A DNA stretch of 64,000 nt from Candidatus Zhuqueibacterota bacterium (GTDB taxonomy: Bacteria; Zhuqueibacterota; Zhuqueibacteria; Residuimicrobiales; Krinioviventaceae), in contig JAFGKD010000068.1 in assembly GCA_016928775.1 (NCBI GenBank), forward strand, positions 1 through 64,000, given 5' to 3'. The translations under genes were made by a program, and so were the position numbers. The notes under the pieces are model-generated. The model had not been told where the DNA came from. It made no database searches and saw only the letters and a list, made by a program, of their open reading frames with translations. Positions 1-9,140 of this stretch are shown one piece after another (the first letter of the stretch is position 1; each line of letters begins with the position of its first letter).

Positions 1-290
1 AATCCGTGTAAATCCGTGCAATCCGCGGACATTGGGCCATGAATTACGCGGATTTTTTTGATGTGGATAAAGATTTATTGATACAAGTAAATAAACCAAG
101 TCCTCAAGGTGCTTTTTGTATTACCGAAAAACTTTGCTAAAAAAACACGATCTTGCAGATTTGTAGTACGGATGAGCACAGATTTTTCGGCTGTGCTTCG
201 AGAAAACTTTGTGACTGGAGGTTGCAAAATATTAAAATGAATGAAGGGAACTTGATACGTTTGTATTATTCTATAAATTAAAAGTGCTGC
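1..290. repeat. Intergenic repeat region with copy A of a dispersed repeat (169-223)
   Basis: No gene is seen here. The first 30 bases carry three tandem-like 'AATCCG' units (aatccgtgt, aatccgtgc, aatccgcgg). Positions 169-223 match the reverse complement of 16907-16961 without gaps; by hand alignment 48 of 55 bases agree. The other copy lies inside a palindromic element at 16846-16981. This is therefore a dispersed intergenic repeat in opposite orientations, not a chance similarity. I see no convincing promoter or strong ribosome binding site for the gene starting at 291. Confidence 0.7.
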
Positions 291-2468
291 ATGAATCCCA
301 AAATGAAAAAAAAACGTAAATACGGCAATAAAAATGTAGCCTTCAATCAGGACAAGGATATCTCCCTGACAAAAAAAATAATATTCACCATTATTTTGCT
401 CGGGCTACCTTTTATATTCTTCCTGTCCCTTGAAGGCGCCTTGCGTCTTTTTCACTATGGCGGCAACCTCGACCTGTTTGTGCGGCAGACAACCGGCGAG
501 GAGACAGAATTTGTCCTGAATGAAAATTTTACCCGACGCTATTTTTTCCAAAAGGGCATCAAAACACCGGTGCCGTTATCACAAAGATTCCCGGCTGACA
601 CAGACAGTACAACCTGGCGGATTTTTTGCCTCGGCGCTTCGACAACGCAGGGATTCCCTTACCCACCCAATGGCGCGTTTCCCGCTATTCTGGAAAATAT
701 TCTCACTGACCTTTATCCGGACAAAAAGATTCACGTTATTAACTGCGGCATCACTGCCATCACCAGCCATTCCGTTCTCGACATGCAACGTGAAATTATG
801 CGCACATATCAACCGGATGCGCTGATTATTTACTCCGGACACAACGAATTCTACGGCGTGTTTGGCCAGGCCTCGGCATTCTCCGGGGTAAAAAATCGCA
901 CATTGCTGCAGCTCTTTCTCAAAATGCAACGCTCCCGACTGTTTCTGCTTTTGCGTAATACGTTCAACAGCCTGTTCGGCAAAAAAATTACAGGTGAAGC
1001 GCATCAGGAATCAAAAACACTCATGAGCTTGATGGCAAAAGATATCAGCATCGATTTGAACAGTGATCTTGTTCAACGAGCACAAGAGCACTATCGGGCC
1101 AATCTTGTTGATATGTGCAAGTTGGCACAAAAGCAGCACACCGATATTCTGCTCTGCACCCTGGTGGACAACCAGCGGGATGTCCCGCCTTTTGCATCAC
1201 AACATAGCGAAAATTTTGTCGCCCAGGATACAATCCTGTGGCACAAAAATATGCTCACGGCACAAAATCTGCAAAAGGCTGCGCGCTTTCAGGAAGCTGT
1301 TGTGCACTATGCAAATGCCCTGCAAATCGATTCGACCTATGCGCTAACGCTTTATCAGTTGGCGCAGTGCTATGATGCTTTGGGTGATTATGATCGCGCC
1401 AGAGAATATTTTATTAGCGCCAAGGATTATGATGTCATCCGCTTTCGCGCGCCCTCTGCTTTTAACGACATTGTGCGGCAGGTGGCACAGGATTATCATG
1501 TCCCGTTGGCCGATATCGAAAAATCCTTTATAAAAAGATCGCCAGGTGGTATTCCGGGACAAAATCTGCTGCATGAGCATGTTCATCCAAATCTGAACGG
1601 CTATTTGCTCATGGCACAGACCTTGGCCGAGAGTCTGCGCGAAAATGCGCTTGTCTCTGATGCGCGGGAATCGAACCTGAAATCGGATAATGGTTACATG
1701 GCGATGTGTCATCTGACGACTTTGGATCACGAGGTGGTCAATTATACGCTTTTTCGCCTGACCTCACAGTGGCCGTTTCCACCCAAAAGCGCCAAAACGG
1801 CTTATCAACGAGTCGGTAATGAAAGAACCGAACAATTGGCACAATCGTTTGTCGATGCGGGGGACAAGAGTCTTGTTGAATTACACCTCGAGTATGGCAA
1901 TGAGTTTCATCAAGCAAACGAGTTTCAGCCGGCGCTGGATGAATATCAAGCGGCGCTGGCCATACAGCCGCTGGCGATTACCTATAATCGGATTGGACGA
2001 TTGTATCTGCGGCAAACCGAAAGAGCTTTTCGGGAAGCGCAAGACTATGACGCTGCGGCTCTCTACTATCAGAATGGTGTTTTTTATTTTACTGAAGGGC
2101 TGAAAAGATGGCCTGATGATGTACAATTGAACTTTAATCTTGGTTTGCTCTATTTTATGCGGGCGGACGAGACGGAAGCGGCGATCAGACAATTTCAAAA
2201 GGTTTTGCTCCTGGAGCCACAACACAAGAATGCCTGCAAGCAGCTCATCGAGCTGTATATTCGGCGCCAGGACTATGCCGAAGCAAAGGTGCGTTTGCAG
2301 CAGGCCATAACGCTTTTTCCCGAGGATGGTCGGTTCTATACGGATCTTGGATTTATCTACCTGCAGGAAAAGAATTTAACCGAGGCCGAGAAAATGCTTC
2401 GGCACGCCCTGCAGCTAAGCAACGATCCGAGAGCACGATTCTACCTGAATCAAATACTTTCAAATTGA
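291..2468 (+). CDS. Membrane-anchored SGNH-hydrolase-like protein with TPR repeats
   Basis: The 725-residue protein has a lysine-rich cytoplasmic start, one transmembrane helix at about residues 29-48, and an SGNH/GDSL-like fold outside the membrane. Block I is GAST at 115-118 with the probable nucleophile S117, block III is GHNE at 183-186, and block V is the histidine cluster ending HPN at 432-434. A TPR pair (about 315-380) is inserted between blocks III and V, and more TPRs fill about 525-725. SGNH proteins of this kind are esterases or acetyltransferases acting on glycans or lipids; the substrate cannot be told. The TPRs suggest a protein partner. The start could also be the ATG at 303. 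The DUF1080 gene follows 51 bases downstream on the same strand. Confidence 0.75.
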   Translation: MNPKMKKKRKYGNKNVAFNQDKDISLTKKIIFTIILLGLPFIFFLSLEGALRLFHYGGNLDLFVRQTTGEETEFVLNENFTRRYFFQKGIKTPVPLSQRFPADTDSTTWRIFCLGASTTQGFPYPPNGAFPAILENILTDLYPDKKIHVINCGITAITSHSVLDMQREIMRTYQPDALIIYSGHNEFYGVFGQASAFSGVKNRTLLQLFLKMQRSRLFLLLRNTFNSLFGKKITGEAHQESKTLMSLMAKDISIDLNSDLVQRAQEHYRANLVDMCKLAQKQHTDILLCTLVDNQRDVPPFASQHSENFVAQDTILWHKNMLTAQNLQKAARFQEAVVHYANALQIDSTYALTLYQLAQCYDALGDYDRAREYFISAKDYDVIRFRAPSAFNDIVRQVAQDYHVPLADIEKSFIKRSPGGIPGQNLLHEHVHPNLNGYLLMAQTLAESLRENALVSDARESNLKSDNGYMAMCHLTTLDHEVVNYTLFRLTSQWPFPPKSAKTAYQRVGNERTEQLAQSFVDAGDKSLVELHLEYGNEFHQANEFQPALDEYQAALAIQPLAITYNRIGRLYLRQTERAFREAQDYDAAALYYQNGVFYFTEGLKRWPDDVQLNFNLGLLYFMRADETEAAIRQFQKVLLLEPQHKNACKQLIELYIRRQDYAEAKVRLQQAITLFPEDGRFYTDLGFIYLQEKNLTEAEKMLRHALQLSNDPRARFYLNQILSN

Positions 2469-2519
2469 CTTTTAATCCATATTTTTGTATTCTGCGCTAA
2501 ACAAACATTGGAGGCTCAC

Positions 2520-3218
2520 ATGCAAAAGCTGCTTTTCGTTGTTCTGGTCGCATTGATGATTTTTAGCTGTGCTGAAAAAATCTCTGTCCCGCCACAAACG
2601 CACCCCAACACCGGCACCTGGGACGATGTGTTCGCCCCGGACTTATCCAATGCGGTCTATGCGGACACGGTATGGAGCGTCACCGATGGTGTGCTCACGG
2701 CCGAATATGATGAAAACATCTGGACAACTGCGGACTATGACAACTTTATCCTTGATCTCGAGTTCAAAACCGCTGATTCAACCAACAGCGGCGTGATCGT
2801 GTATTGTTCCAATATTGATGACTGGATTCCCAACTCGATTGAAATCCAGATCGCGGACGACCACTCGGAGCTCTGGGCAAACGCCGATGGCACATGGCAA
2901 TGCGGCGCGATATTTGGCCACCTGGCGCCGACAAAAAGTATGGTGAAAAAACCGGGCGAGTGGAATCGCTATACCATCACGTGCCACGATCAACACATCT
3001 GGGTGATGCTGAACGGCGAGATGATCATCGAAATGGATAAAAGCCTGTGGACCTCCGCCACGACCAATCCCGATGGCAGTGAAATCCCGGAGTGGCTGAG
3101 CAGACCATTAGCCGAGCTTCCCACAAAAGGTAAAATCGGCTTGCAGGGCAAACATGCCGGAGCACCAATTTGGTTCAGGAATATTAAGATCAAAGTTATG
3201 GAGAGCGCAAGAATTTAA
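2520..3218 (+). CDS. DUF1080 (3-keto-disaccharide hydrolase-like) lipoprotein
   Basis: The start is placed at the ATG at 2520 because GGAGG lies at 2510-2514, five bases upstream. The resulting 232-residue protein opens with a short lipoprotein signal ending IFSC, so it is probably lipidated and exported. The rest is a single concanavalin-like beta-sandwich with the DUF1080 pattern: 'TWDDVF', 'FILDLEFKT', 'SGVIVYC', a long Glu/Asp-rich middle and the terminal 'APIWFRNIKI'. DUF1080 domains are found in sugar-binding or 3-keto-glycoside hydrolysing proteins. The GH127-like gene starts 22 bases after its stop, so the two probably act together on the same glycan. Confidence 0.8.
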   Translation: MQKLLFVVLVALMIFSCAEKISVPPQTHPNTGTWDDVFAPDLSNAVYADTVWSVTDGVLTAEYDENIWTTADYDNFILDLEFKTADSTNSGVIVYCSNIDDWIPNSIEIQIADDHSELWANADGTWQCGAIFGHLAPTKSMVKKPGEWNRYTITCHDQHIWVMLNGEMIIEMDKSLWTSATTNPDGSEIPEWLSRPLAELPTKGKIGLQGKHAGAPIWFRNIKIKVMESARI

Positions 3219-3240
3219 TAATTCCAGCAAGGATACAAGC

Positions 3241-5082
3241 ATGTATAATAAAAACATTTATATTATCATTCTGACACTGATCCTGGTCCCGTTCCTCCTG
3301 GCCGCAGGACCGTTGGAATATCCCCAAAAGGTGAATCCTGGCGGCGAGCTGGAGCACCGCGTGCGGTTGACCGAAAAAAGAGTGCAGCATCAACCATTTG
3401 ATCTCGATCTTTTAGTTCAGGACGTCGCCCGCAAACCGGACTTGCAGCGCCGATTTGAAGAGTACGAGGGAGATGTCTCGGGTCGTACTCTGGGATGCTG
3501 GAGTTATTTAGCCAGGTTATTAGGCGAACATCCGCAAAAGCTGGATGATCTCTTTGAAGAAATCGTCCAGTATCAGAGCAGCGACGGCTATTTTGGCCAG
3601 GATCAAAAAAAAATCGACTGGGATTATTGGGGACGGCAGACCTTCGGGCACGGACGTTTGTTGGGCGGACTTGTGCAATACTATCTGCTCACACAAAACC
3701 AGCGCGCTTTGGAATCGGCCATTAAACTGGGTGACTATTTTGTGCGCAGCATTCCCGAGTGGACGATAACGCATGCGGAGAATCCCTGGACCGATCATGA
3801 GAAATGGGTGCTGTGGCACGACGCACAGTCCAATCGCCGACATTTTGTCAAGACGCACATGACCAGCATCCTGGAATCGCTGATGATGTTGCATGACATA
3901 AATCCCAAACCAGAATATCTGGCCGCCGGCACAGCACTCGTCGATCTTTTTCCGGATTTTGGTCACTATCATTCGCATTCCTATATGAACAGCATGACCG
4001 GCATGGCCATGTTGTATGCCCGCACCGGAGACCGCGAGGTGTTCAAGCGCCTGACCAATTTATATTGGCAGGACATTATGCAACACGGGTATGCCATTGA
4101 CGGCGGTATGCGCGAGTGGTTTCCGGATGATCATCGCACCGAGGGTTGTTCCATCACCGACTGGATTCGTCTGAATGTGGCCATGTGGAGCATCACACAG
4201 GAGGCAGTTTATCTGGACGAAGCCGAGAACGCCTGGTACAACGGATTAAATTTTCATCAAACTGCCAACGGGGCATTCGGGCATGCGCTCTGCTCGCCAA
4301 CCGGTTATGAGGCGGAATACAGCGAAGCCTGGTGGTGCTGTACCATGCACGGTTTATGGGCGTATGCGGATATCATCAATTGTGCGACAGTGGCGGGCGA
4401 CGATCATCTCTGGTTCAATTTTTATGCACCTCTGTCTTTTGAGATAAAGAATGCCCGTTTCGAGACGATCACAGCGTATCCGCAAGAAGGACATATCACC
4501 ATCCTGTGCAGCGCGGGCGGGACAACCACGCTGGCGAATCACCTGCGAATCCCGAAATGGGCTGAGGATTTTGATATAAAGATCAATGGTGAACAGATCA
4601 GCGGTATTATATCGGATGGTACTTTTACCTTTCAGCACGCATGGAAAAACGGCGACAAACTGGAGCTCAACCTCCCCCTCACCCTGCGCCTTGTGGACTG
4701 CCGAGGCAACAATGTACTCAAGCGCCGTAGCCTAGGTGATCACATCTATGGCGTCTCTTTTTTTTACGGACCGCTGCTTCTCGGCGCTGACACAAAACAC
4801 AATCATTCTATGCCGGATGAAATCCTTTTTGTCGAACATAAAAATTATCGGATACCTGGTCAGGCCGGCGCATTTTCCCTCCCCAATGCCCATTTTATGA
4901 TTCCTGCAGTCAGCAATAACTTTCAATCCGCAACGATTCTTGTCCCCATCAGCGAGCAAACGGGCTACCAGGAATGGACGGATGCATGGCGGAATTTTGA
5001 ACGCAATGGCGAAAAACCGATCTTACGAGAAGCGGTGCAGATTGTTCATAAGGTGAGAGTTAAGCATACGCGTGCTGAATAG
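3241..5082 (+). CDS. GH127-like glycoside hydrolase (beta-L-arabinofuranosidase family)
   Basis: The reading frame is open from 3154 inside the previous gene, but the ATG at 3241 gives a good signal peptide (residues 1-21) and is preceded by AAGGA. The 613-residue protein has an (alpha/alpha)6-barrel followed by beta-sandwich domains. The GH127 metal/catalytic signature is visible: E301-G-C303, then C366-C367 in 'WWCCTMHG'. In characterised GH127 enzymes the equivalent Glu and three Cys bind zinc and one Cys of the pair is the nucleophile. The match supports an exported retaining furanosidase, probably for arabinose-like residues; the true substrate is uncertain because related families (GH146 and others) share this arrangement. 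It converges with the transporter gene at 5120. Confidence 0.8.
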   Translation: MYNKNIYIIILTLILVPFLLAAGPLEYPQKVNPGGELEHRVRLTEKRVQHQPFDLDLLVQDVARKPDLQRRFEEYEGDVSGRTLGCWSYLARLLGEHPQKLDDLFEEIVQYQSSDGYFGQDQKKIDWDYWGRQTFGHGRLLGGLVQYYLLTQNQRALESAIKLGDYFVRSIPEWTITHAENPWTDHEKWVLWHDAQSNRRHFVKTHMTSILESLMMLHDINPKPEYLAAGTALVDLFPDFGHYHSHSYMNSMTGMAMLYARTGDREVFKRLTNLYWQDIMQHGYAIDGGMREWFPDDHRTEGCSITDWIRLNVAMWSITQEAVYLDEAENAWYNGLNFHQTANGAFGHALCSPTGYEAEYSEAWWCCTMHGLWAYADIINCATVAGDDHLWFNFYAPLSFEIKNARFETITAYPQEGHITILCSAGGTTTLANHLRIPKWAEDFDIKINGEQISGIISDGTFTFQHAWKNGDKLELNLPLTLRLVDCRGNNVLKRRSLGDHIYGVSFFYGPLLLGADTKHNHSMPDEILFVEHKNYRIPGQAGAFSLPNAHFMIPAVSNNFQSATILVPISEQTGYQEWTDAWRNFERNGEKPILREAVQIVHKVRVKHTRAE

Positions 5083-5119
5083 TGCCACAAGTGAGCTGCA
5101 CTATCGACAAGGGATATAG

Positions 5120-6028
5120 CTAAAGCGCGGCGAGGCCGCATATCCATGCTGCTGTCCGCTCCCGAAAGACAACGGCGACCAGCACGATTGCCCCAATGAT
5201 CAAACCCAGGACCATCCACACGTTCATGCGTTCCTTGCCAATCAGAGTGGTGAGTGCCACACCGCTGGTCAGTGACATCCCCTGGGTGATTGTGAAAACC
5301 GCCGCGGCGGGCAGTGCCATGGCGGATAAAAACAGAATCGTAGCGGTCGAGATACAGAGACCGCCCAAAGCGCCGGCTTTTAGTTCATTTTTTGTGATCA
5401 GGGGGGCACGTCGGTGCCGCAACAAAAGCATCATGGTGATAAAAGCGCTGACAAAATAAAAAACTGTCGCATACGCCGAGGTGTTCGCTTCCGCAAAAAA
5501 CGTATACTTGAGCTTGCTGCCAAATGTGGCCAATCCATTGGTGACAAACACACCCAAAAGCGCCAGAAGATGCATCACACTTTCCCGCACCCGCCGTTTT
5601 GTCGCACCGGCGCGCATACCTCGAACGAAAAGATAGAGTGTCAGGCCAAACAGGAGCAGGTTGAACGGGTCCGAACAGACCAGTTTATCCCCAAGCAGGA
5701 GCGCCGACAAAAAGATGGCGAATAAAAATGAGACATTCACCATCGTCCATGCGGAATAGACCGGCCCCAATCGATTTGCCGCCATAATGACATAAATGCC
5801 GGCGACGATGACGATCCCCATGCCGGTTCCGGCGATCCACAATAGTGGCTCCCCCCAGTTCGATTGTTCGGTAAACGACTTGAGCAATGTCTCGATGCCG
5901 GCGACAAGCGACAAGACAAAAGTAAACTGTGCGGAACGGGCTTTGACGCGTTCGGCATATTTATAGGCGAGTGATAAAATCCCGTATAACAATCCAGCCA
6001 AAACAGCGAGGAGAATTCCCAGGCTCAT
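5120..6028 (-). CDS. EamA/DMT-superfamily inner-membrane transporter
   Basis: The 302-residue protein is almost wholly hydrophobic with about ten predicted transmembrane helices in two halves, the layout of drug/metabolite superfamily (EamA-like) permeases. The N-terminal half includes the 'RLGPVYSAWTMVNVSF' helix typical of the first repeat, and the second half contains 'ALPAAAVFTITQGMSL'. Substrate is unknown; the neighbouring glycan-degradation genes make a sugar or sugar-derived metabolite possible, but that is inference from position only. It is last in the minus-strand run that begins near 13,918. Confidence 0.7.
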   Translation of the reverse strand: MSLGILLAVLAGLLYGILSLAYKYAERVKARSAQFTFVLSLVAGIETLLKSFTEQSNWGEPLLWIAGTGMGIVIVAGIYVIMAANRLGPVYSAWTMVNVSFLFAIFLSALLLGDKLVCSDPFNLLLFGLTLYLFVRGMRAGATKRRVRESVMHLLALLGVFVTNGLATFGSKLKYTFFAEANTSAYATVFYFVSAFITMMLLLRHRRAPLITKNELKAGALGGLCISTATILFLSAMALPAAAVFTITQGMSLTSGVALTTLIGKERMNVWMVLGLIIGAIVLVAVVFRERTAAWICGLAAL

Positions 6029-6067
6029 GTTTTGATCGCTTTCCTTAAATGAAGAGTGGACAATTTT

Positions 6068-7972
6068 CTACTTTATCAGCAACATTTTTCCAGAGAGTAT
6101 TTGTGAACCGACGTCGAGTCGATAGAGATAAACGCCGCTTGCCAATCCTTCTCCATTAAATGCGACATAATACTCGCCCGGGGATTGTTGCGCATTCACC
6201 AGCTCTGCAACCTCATGACCACGTGTATCATAAACCTTCAATTGCACCGGCAAGGCACGATTCACATGTTTTGCAGAGATCGAATATTTTATCATTGTTG
6301 TTGGATTAAACGGATTGGGGAAATTTTGATACAACTTTACCTCAGAAGGACGTGTTACATAATTTTTCTCAGAGACCCAGGTTGGCCTTTCAACTTTGAT
6401 TTTTCGATTGACCATCAACATCGCGGCATCGGCAAAAAGATAGTGGCCCTCTTTGAGAATTTTATTGTCAATTTTCAGGACTCTTTTTTCGCCTTGATTT
6501 AAAAAGGTTGTGCCGATTTTTTGCCATCCTTTTGCAGCCGTATTGCTTTGATCATAATAAATTGAGATTGAATTCTCACCGTTGTAAATTAAACTGTCCG
6601 AGAAAATTTCATAGTGCGCCGAGTCCGCCCACAAAGCGTTTGGCACCATATAAATGTAGACATCATAATAAGCTTTTTCCGGAGCGTACAGCACATACTC
6701 CAGGGAGCAATAGGAGTTTGTTTCATTGGTACGCAAGACATTGCCTGCAAAGCCGGGCGCCGGGTCTTCTTCCCACGTTCCTGTCCCCACAACGTCAGCG
6801 TCTGTTTCATTCGCAATATCGGCTTTTGGTCGATAGTGCCAGCCTTTTCGATACGGCAACAGTGCTTCTTGTGCATAGTATGTTGACTTTAAAAAATCGC
6901 CAAGCTCGTTGTTGTTCGCTCTCAGCGCTTCGTAAAAGAAAAAACATTCCCCGGAAATATTCTTTTTCCGGTTTTCATCGATCATCTCGGCTAATAATTC
7001 TTGGCTCACGACATAGGAACCGAGTTTGGCCAAAAGACCTGAAAAAAATATCTCCGGATTTTGATTTTTTACCGTGCCGATGGCGGTCAATGCATACTTG
7101 AAATCAGAGATGTTTTTTTGATAGAGCTGTGGAATGAGGTTGTCTATCAAACCTTCCTGCGCCCATGTTTTTGAATCCTGCAAATAGGCGTCATACCCCC
7201 AATAAAAAGGCGTCGGTGATGAGGATAATATCAGATTTTCATCTCTTGATTTTATCGAATCCCGCAACGCACTGAGATATTCCGTGAGTTTATCGGCGCG
7301 CCATTTTTTCCAGGAAGCATTTGAAGTGGAGGCGGGCGGTTCCGTACCATCGTGCTCGGCTTTATAAAGTTCTGTTGTATACGCTTCATAACCGCCTTCA
7401 ACAGGCATCGCCGGAAGTCTGTCATCTCCCTGTATGCCATCTATATCGTATTTTTTTAAAACTTCCAGAATGAGCGAATTCATATACGCTTGTACTTCAG
7501 GATGAATACCGGACATCCAGTCGAATCCATTCTTCACGACAAGGTTACTGCTGTTGTCCTTTAACGCCCAATGCGGATATTTCTGCAAGATATGCCCGCC
7601 GTTTTGGCTGTATGATGTAGAAAATCCAAATTCAAACCAGGGAATGACCTCGATGCCGTTTCTATGCGCCTCAATGATAACACGTTCCAAAAAGTCTCTT
7701 TTCATAAAAGGCGTTTGCTGAATCGTCTTTACCCCAAAGTGACCTTCAAACACCTCGCTGGGATAGAGCGTGTAGCCCTTATTATAGACAACCGGAAAAA
7801 TAACGTTGATGCCGATGGATCCCAGATAATCCATCGCTTCGACAATGCTGTCATCGGTCTCCAAAACGCGACTATCCACATTGGTGATCCAGACGCCTCT
7901 CAATTCAGGTGTCTGGCTTGAAATATCGGCAAACAGAAAAATCAACAACAGAGACAAAAAAACCACTTTCAT
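6068..7972 (-). CDS. Secreted GHL10-type glycosyl hydrolase-like protein with T9SS sorting domain
   Basis: The 634-residue protein has a signal peptide (about 1-19) followed at once by the GHL10 (PF02638-like) opening 'PELRGVWITNVDSRVL', which continues as a TIM-barrel to about residue 370. A central beta-rich segment (about 390-530) resembles a carbohydrate- or surface-binding module. The C-terminal ~85 residues are a type A sorting domain: 'LYQNFPNPFNPTT', a GxV-type turn, 'SGVYLYRLDVG' and a terminal Lys. Such domains direct export by the type IX system and attachment at the cell surface. GHL10 proteins act on peptidoglycan or glycans; the substrate is not visible. Probably co-transcribed with the LamG gene upstream. 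Confidence 0.8.
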   Translation of the reverse strand: MKVVFLSLLLIFLFADISSQTPELRGVWITNVDSRVLETDDSIVEAMDYLGSIGINVIFPVVYNKGYTLYPSEVFEGHFGVKTIQQTPFMKRDFLERVIIEAHRNGIEVIPWFEFGFSTSYSQNGGHILQKYPHWALKDNSSNLVVKNGFDWMSGIHPEVQAYMNSLILEVLKKYDIDGIQGDDRLPAMPVEGGYEAYTTELYKAEHDGTEPPASTSNASWKKWRADKLTEYLSALRDSIKSRDENLILSSSPTPFYWGYDAYLQDSKTWAQEGLIDNLIPQLYQKNISDFKYALTAIGTVKNQNPEIFFSGLLAKLGSYVVSQELLAEMIDENRKKNISGECFFFYEALRANNNELGDFLKSTYYAQEALLPYRKGWHYRPKADIANETDADVVGTGTWEEDPAPGFAGNVLRTNETNSYCSLEYVLYAPEKAYYDVYIYMVPNALWADSAHYEIFSDSLIYNGENSISIYYDQSNTAAKGWQKIGTTFLNQGEKRVLKIDNKILKEGHYLFADAAMLMVNRKIKVERPTWVSEKNYVTRPSEVKLYQNFPNPFNPTTMIKYSISAKHVNRALPVQLKVYDTRGHEVAELVNAQQSPGEYYVAFNGEGLASGVYLYRLDVGSQILSGKMLLIK

Positions 7973-8023
7973 GAATAAAACCTTGTCTAATATTTGAAAA
8001 TGTCAATTTTTTTTAACTATGGC

Positions 8024-9094
8024 CTATTTCATCAGCATTAACTTTTTTGTTTGTACTTTGTTATCAACCTGCAAACGACAGAGATAAATACCGGAACTTG
8101 TATGTTGTCCAGCATCATCACGTCCATCCCAATGAATAGAGTGGAATCCGGGTCCCTGTTTTTCTTGAACCAACGTACATACCTTTTGGCCGGCCTGGTT
8201 GTAAATAGTCAAAAGTACATCACTATTTTTCGCTAATTGATAACTTATTGTTGTTGTAGGATTAAAAGGATTGGGATAGTTATGATATAAAACGAATTCC
8301 TGTGGCTGTGCCACTGAACTATCCTTGACATGGGAATCCGGGTTTTCAAACAAGTTGAATACTTCTTGCTCGGTTAAAGCGTTTGAATAAATACGGACAT
8401 CGTCGAGTTTGCCGACATAGGTACGAGTGCCACCACCCATCTGACCCAGAAATATGTTGTTCAACGGATAGCCGGTGGATTCGTATTCCGCTTCGACAAT
8501 GAACTCTCCGTCAAGGTACAACGCCATAGTACTGCCGGCGCTCCAGGTAGCTGCAACATGGTGCCATTCCAGATCAGTTACTAATCTTGGATCAACTGGA
8601 GGAGTGGCGGGGTTTGTTCCTTTCGATGGGTCCGAAAAAAGGTGCACGTTAGGGTCAGCAATCGCAAAAAACGAAAGCTCGCCGCCGATCCAAATATCAG
8701 CAACTGCTGACTCGATATGGACGTGCATTTCATTCTCCTGTCCAAAACCGCCGCCTGTGGTATTATCCCCGGCCCAAAACATGGTATAGATACCTGATGG
8801 TACATCAGCATTCATCCAAAATGCAACCGAGCCCATATCCGCGTACAATCCCATTGCGTCGGCCGGAAGAGTCACATTGCAGTCGCCCGTGAATTCCAGG
8901 GCACCCCCCACGGTTCCGGCTACCCAGTTTGTATTGCCATTAATGGTGCCATCGAAACCATTGCCGCTGGCGTCGGTGGCCACCGTACCGGACATCTCGT
9001 CGAGCTTGTAGTGCACCAAAAGATCGGCCGATGCAACTGTTGCCAGGCTCATTACCAAAATAAAACAGGTCAGACACATTAACATTTTTCTCAT
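8024..9094 (-). CDS. LamG/concanavalin-like secreted protein with T9SS sorting domain
   Basis: The 356-residue protein has a signal peptide ending near residue 23 ('VASADLLVHYKLDE'), then one LamG/laminin-G-3-like jelly roll to about residue 250. Marks of that fold are 'ASGNGFDGTINGN', 'LEWHHVAATW', 'LYLDGEFI' and 'GKLDDVRIYSNAL'. The last ~85 residues are a type A T9SS sorting domain with 'YPNPFNPTTTISYQL' and 'SSGIYLCRLQVD'. LamG domains bind glycans or proteins, so this is likely a surface adhesin or glycan-binding helper for neighbouring hydrolases. No catalytic motif is visible. It has AGGAGA-like bases before the start and lies 46 bases after the 1001-residue cargo gene. Confidence 0.8.
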   Translation of the reverse strand: MRKMLMCLTCFILVMSLATVASADLLVHYKLDEMSGTVATDASGNGFDGTINGNTNWVAGTVGGALEFTGDCNVTLPADAMGLYADMGSVAFWMNADVPSGIYTMFWAGDNTTGGGFGQENEMHVHIESAVADIWIGGELSFFAIADPNVHLFSDPSKGTNPATPPVDPRLVTDLEWHHVAATWSAGSTMALYLDGEFIVEAEYESTGYPLNNIFLGQMGGGTRTYVGKLDDVRIYSNALTEQEVFNLFENPDSHVKDSSVAQPQEFVLYHNYPNPFNPTTTISYQLAKNSDVLLTIYNQAGQKVCTLVQEKQGPGFHSIHWDGRDDAGQHTSSGIYLCRLQVDNKVQTKKLMLMK

Positions 9095-9140
9095 AATCGT
9101 TCTCCTTTCAATGATGGTTTTTCGTTGAGGTCATATGGCC

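Noticed and set aside
3154-3240. N-terminal extension of the GH127-like protein
   Set aside because: It lies in the upstream gene and would bury the signal peptide that starts at 3241.
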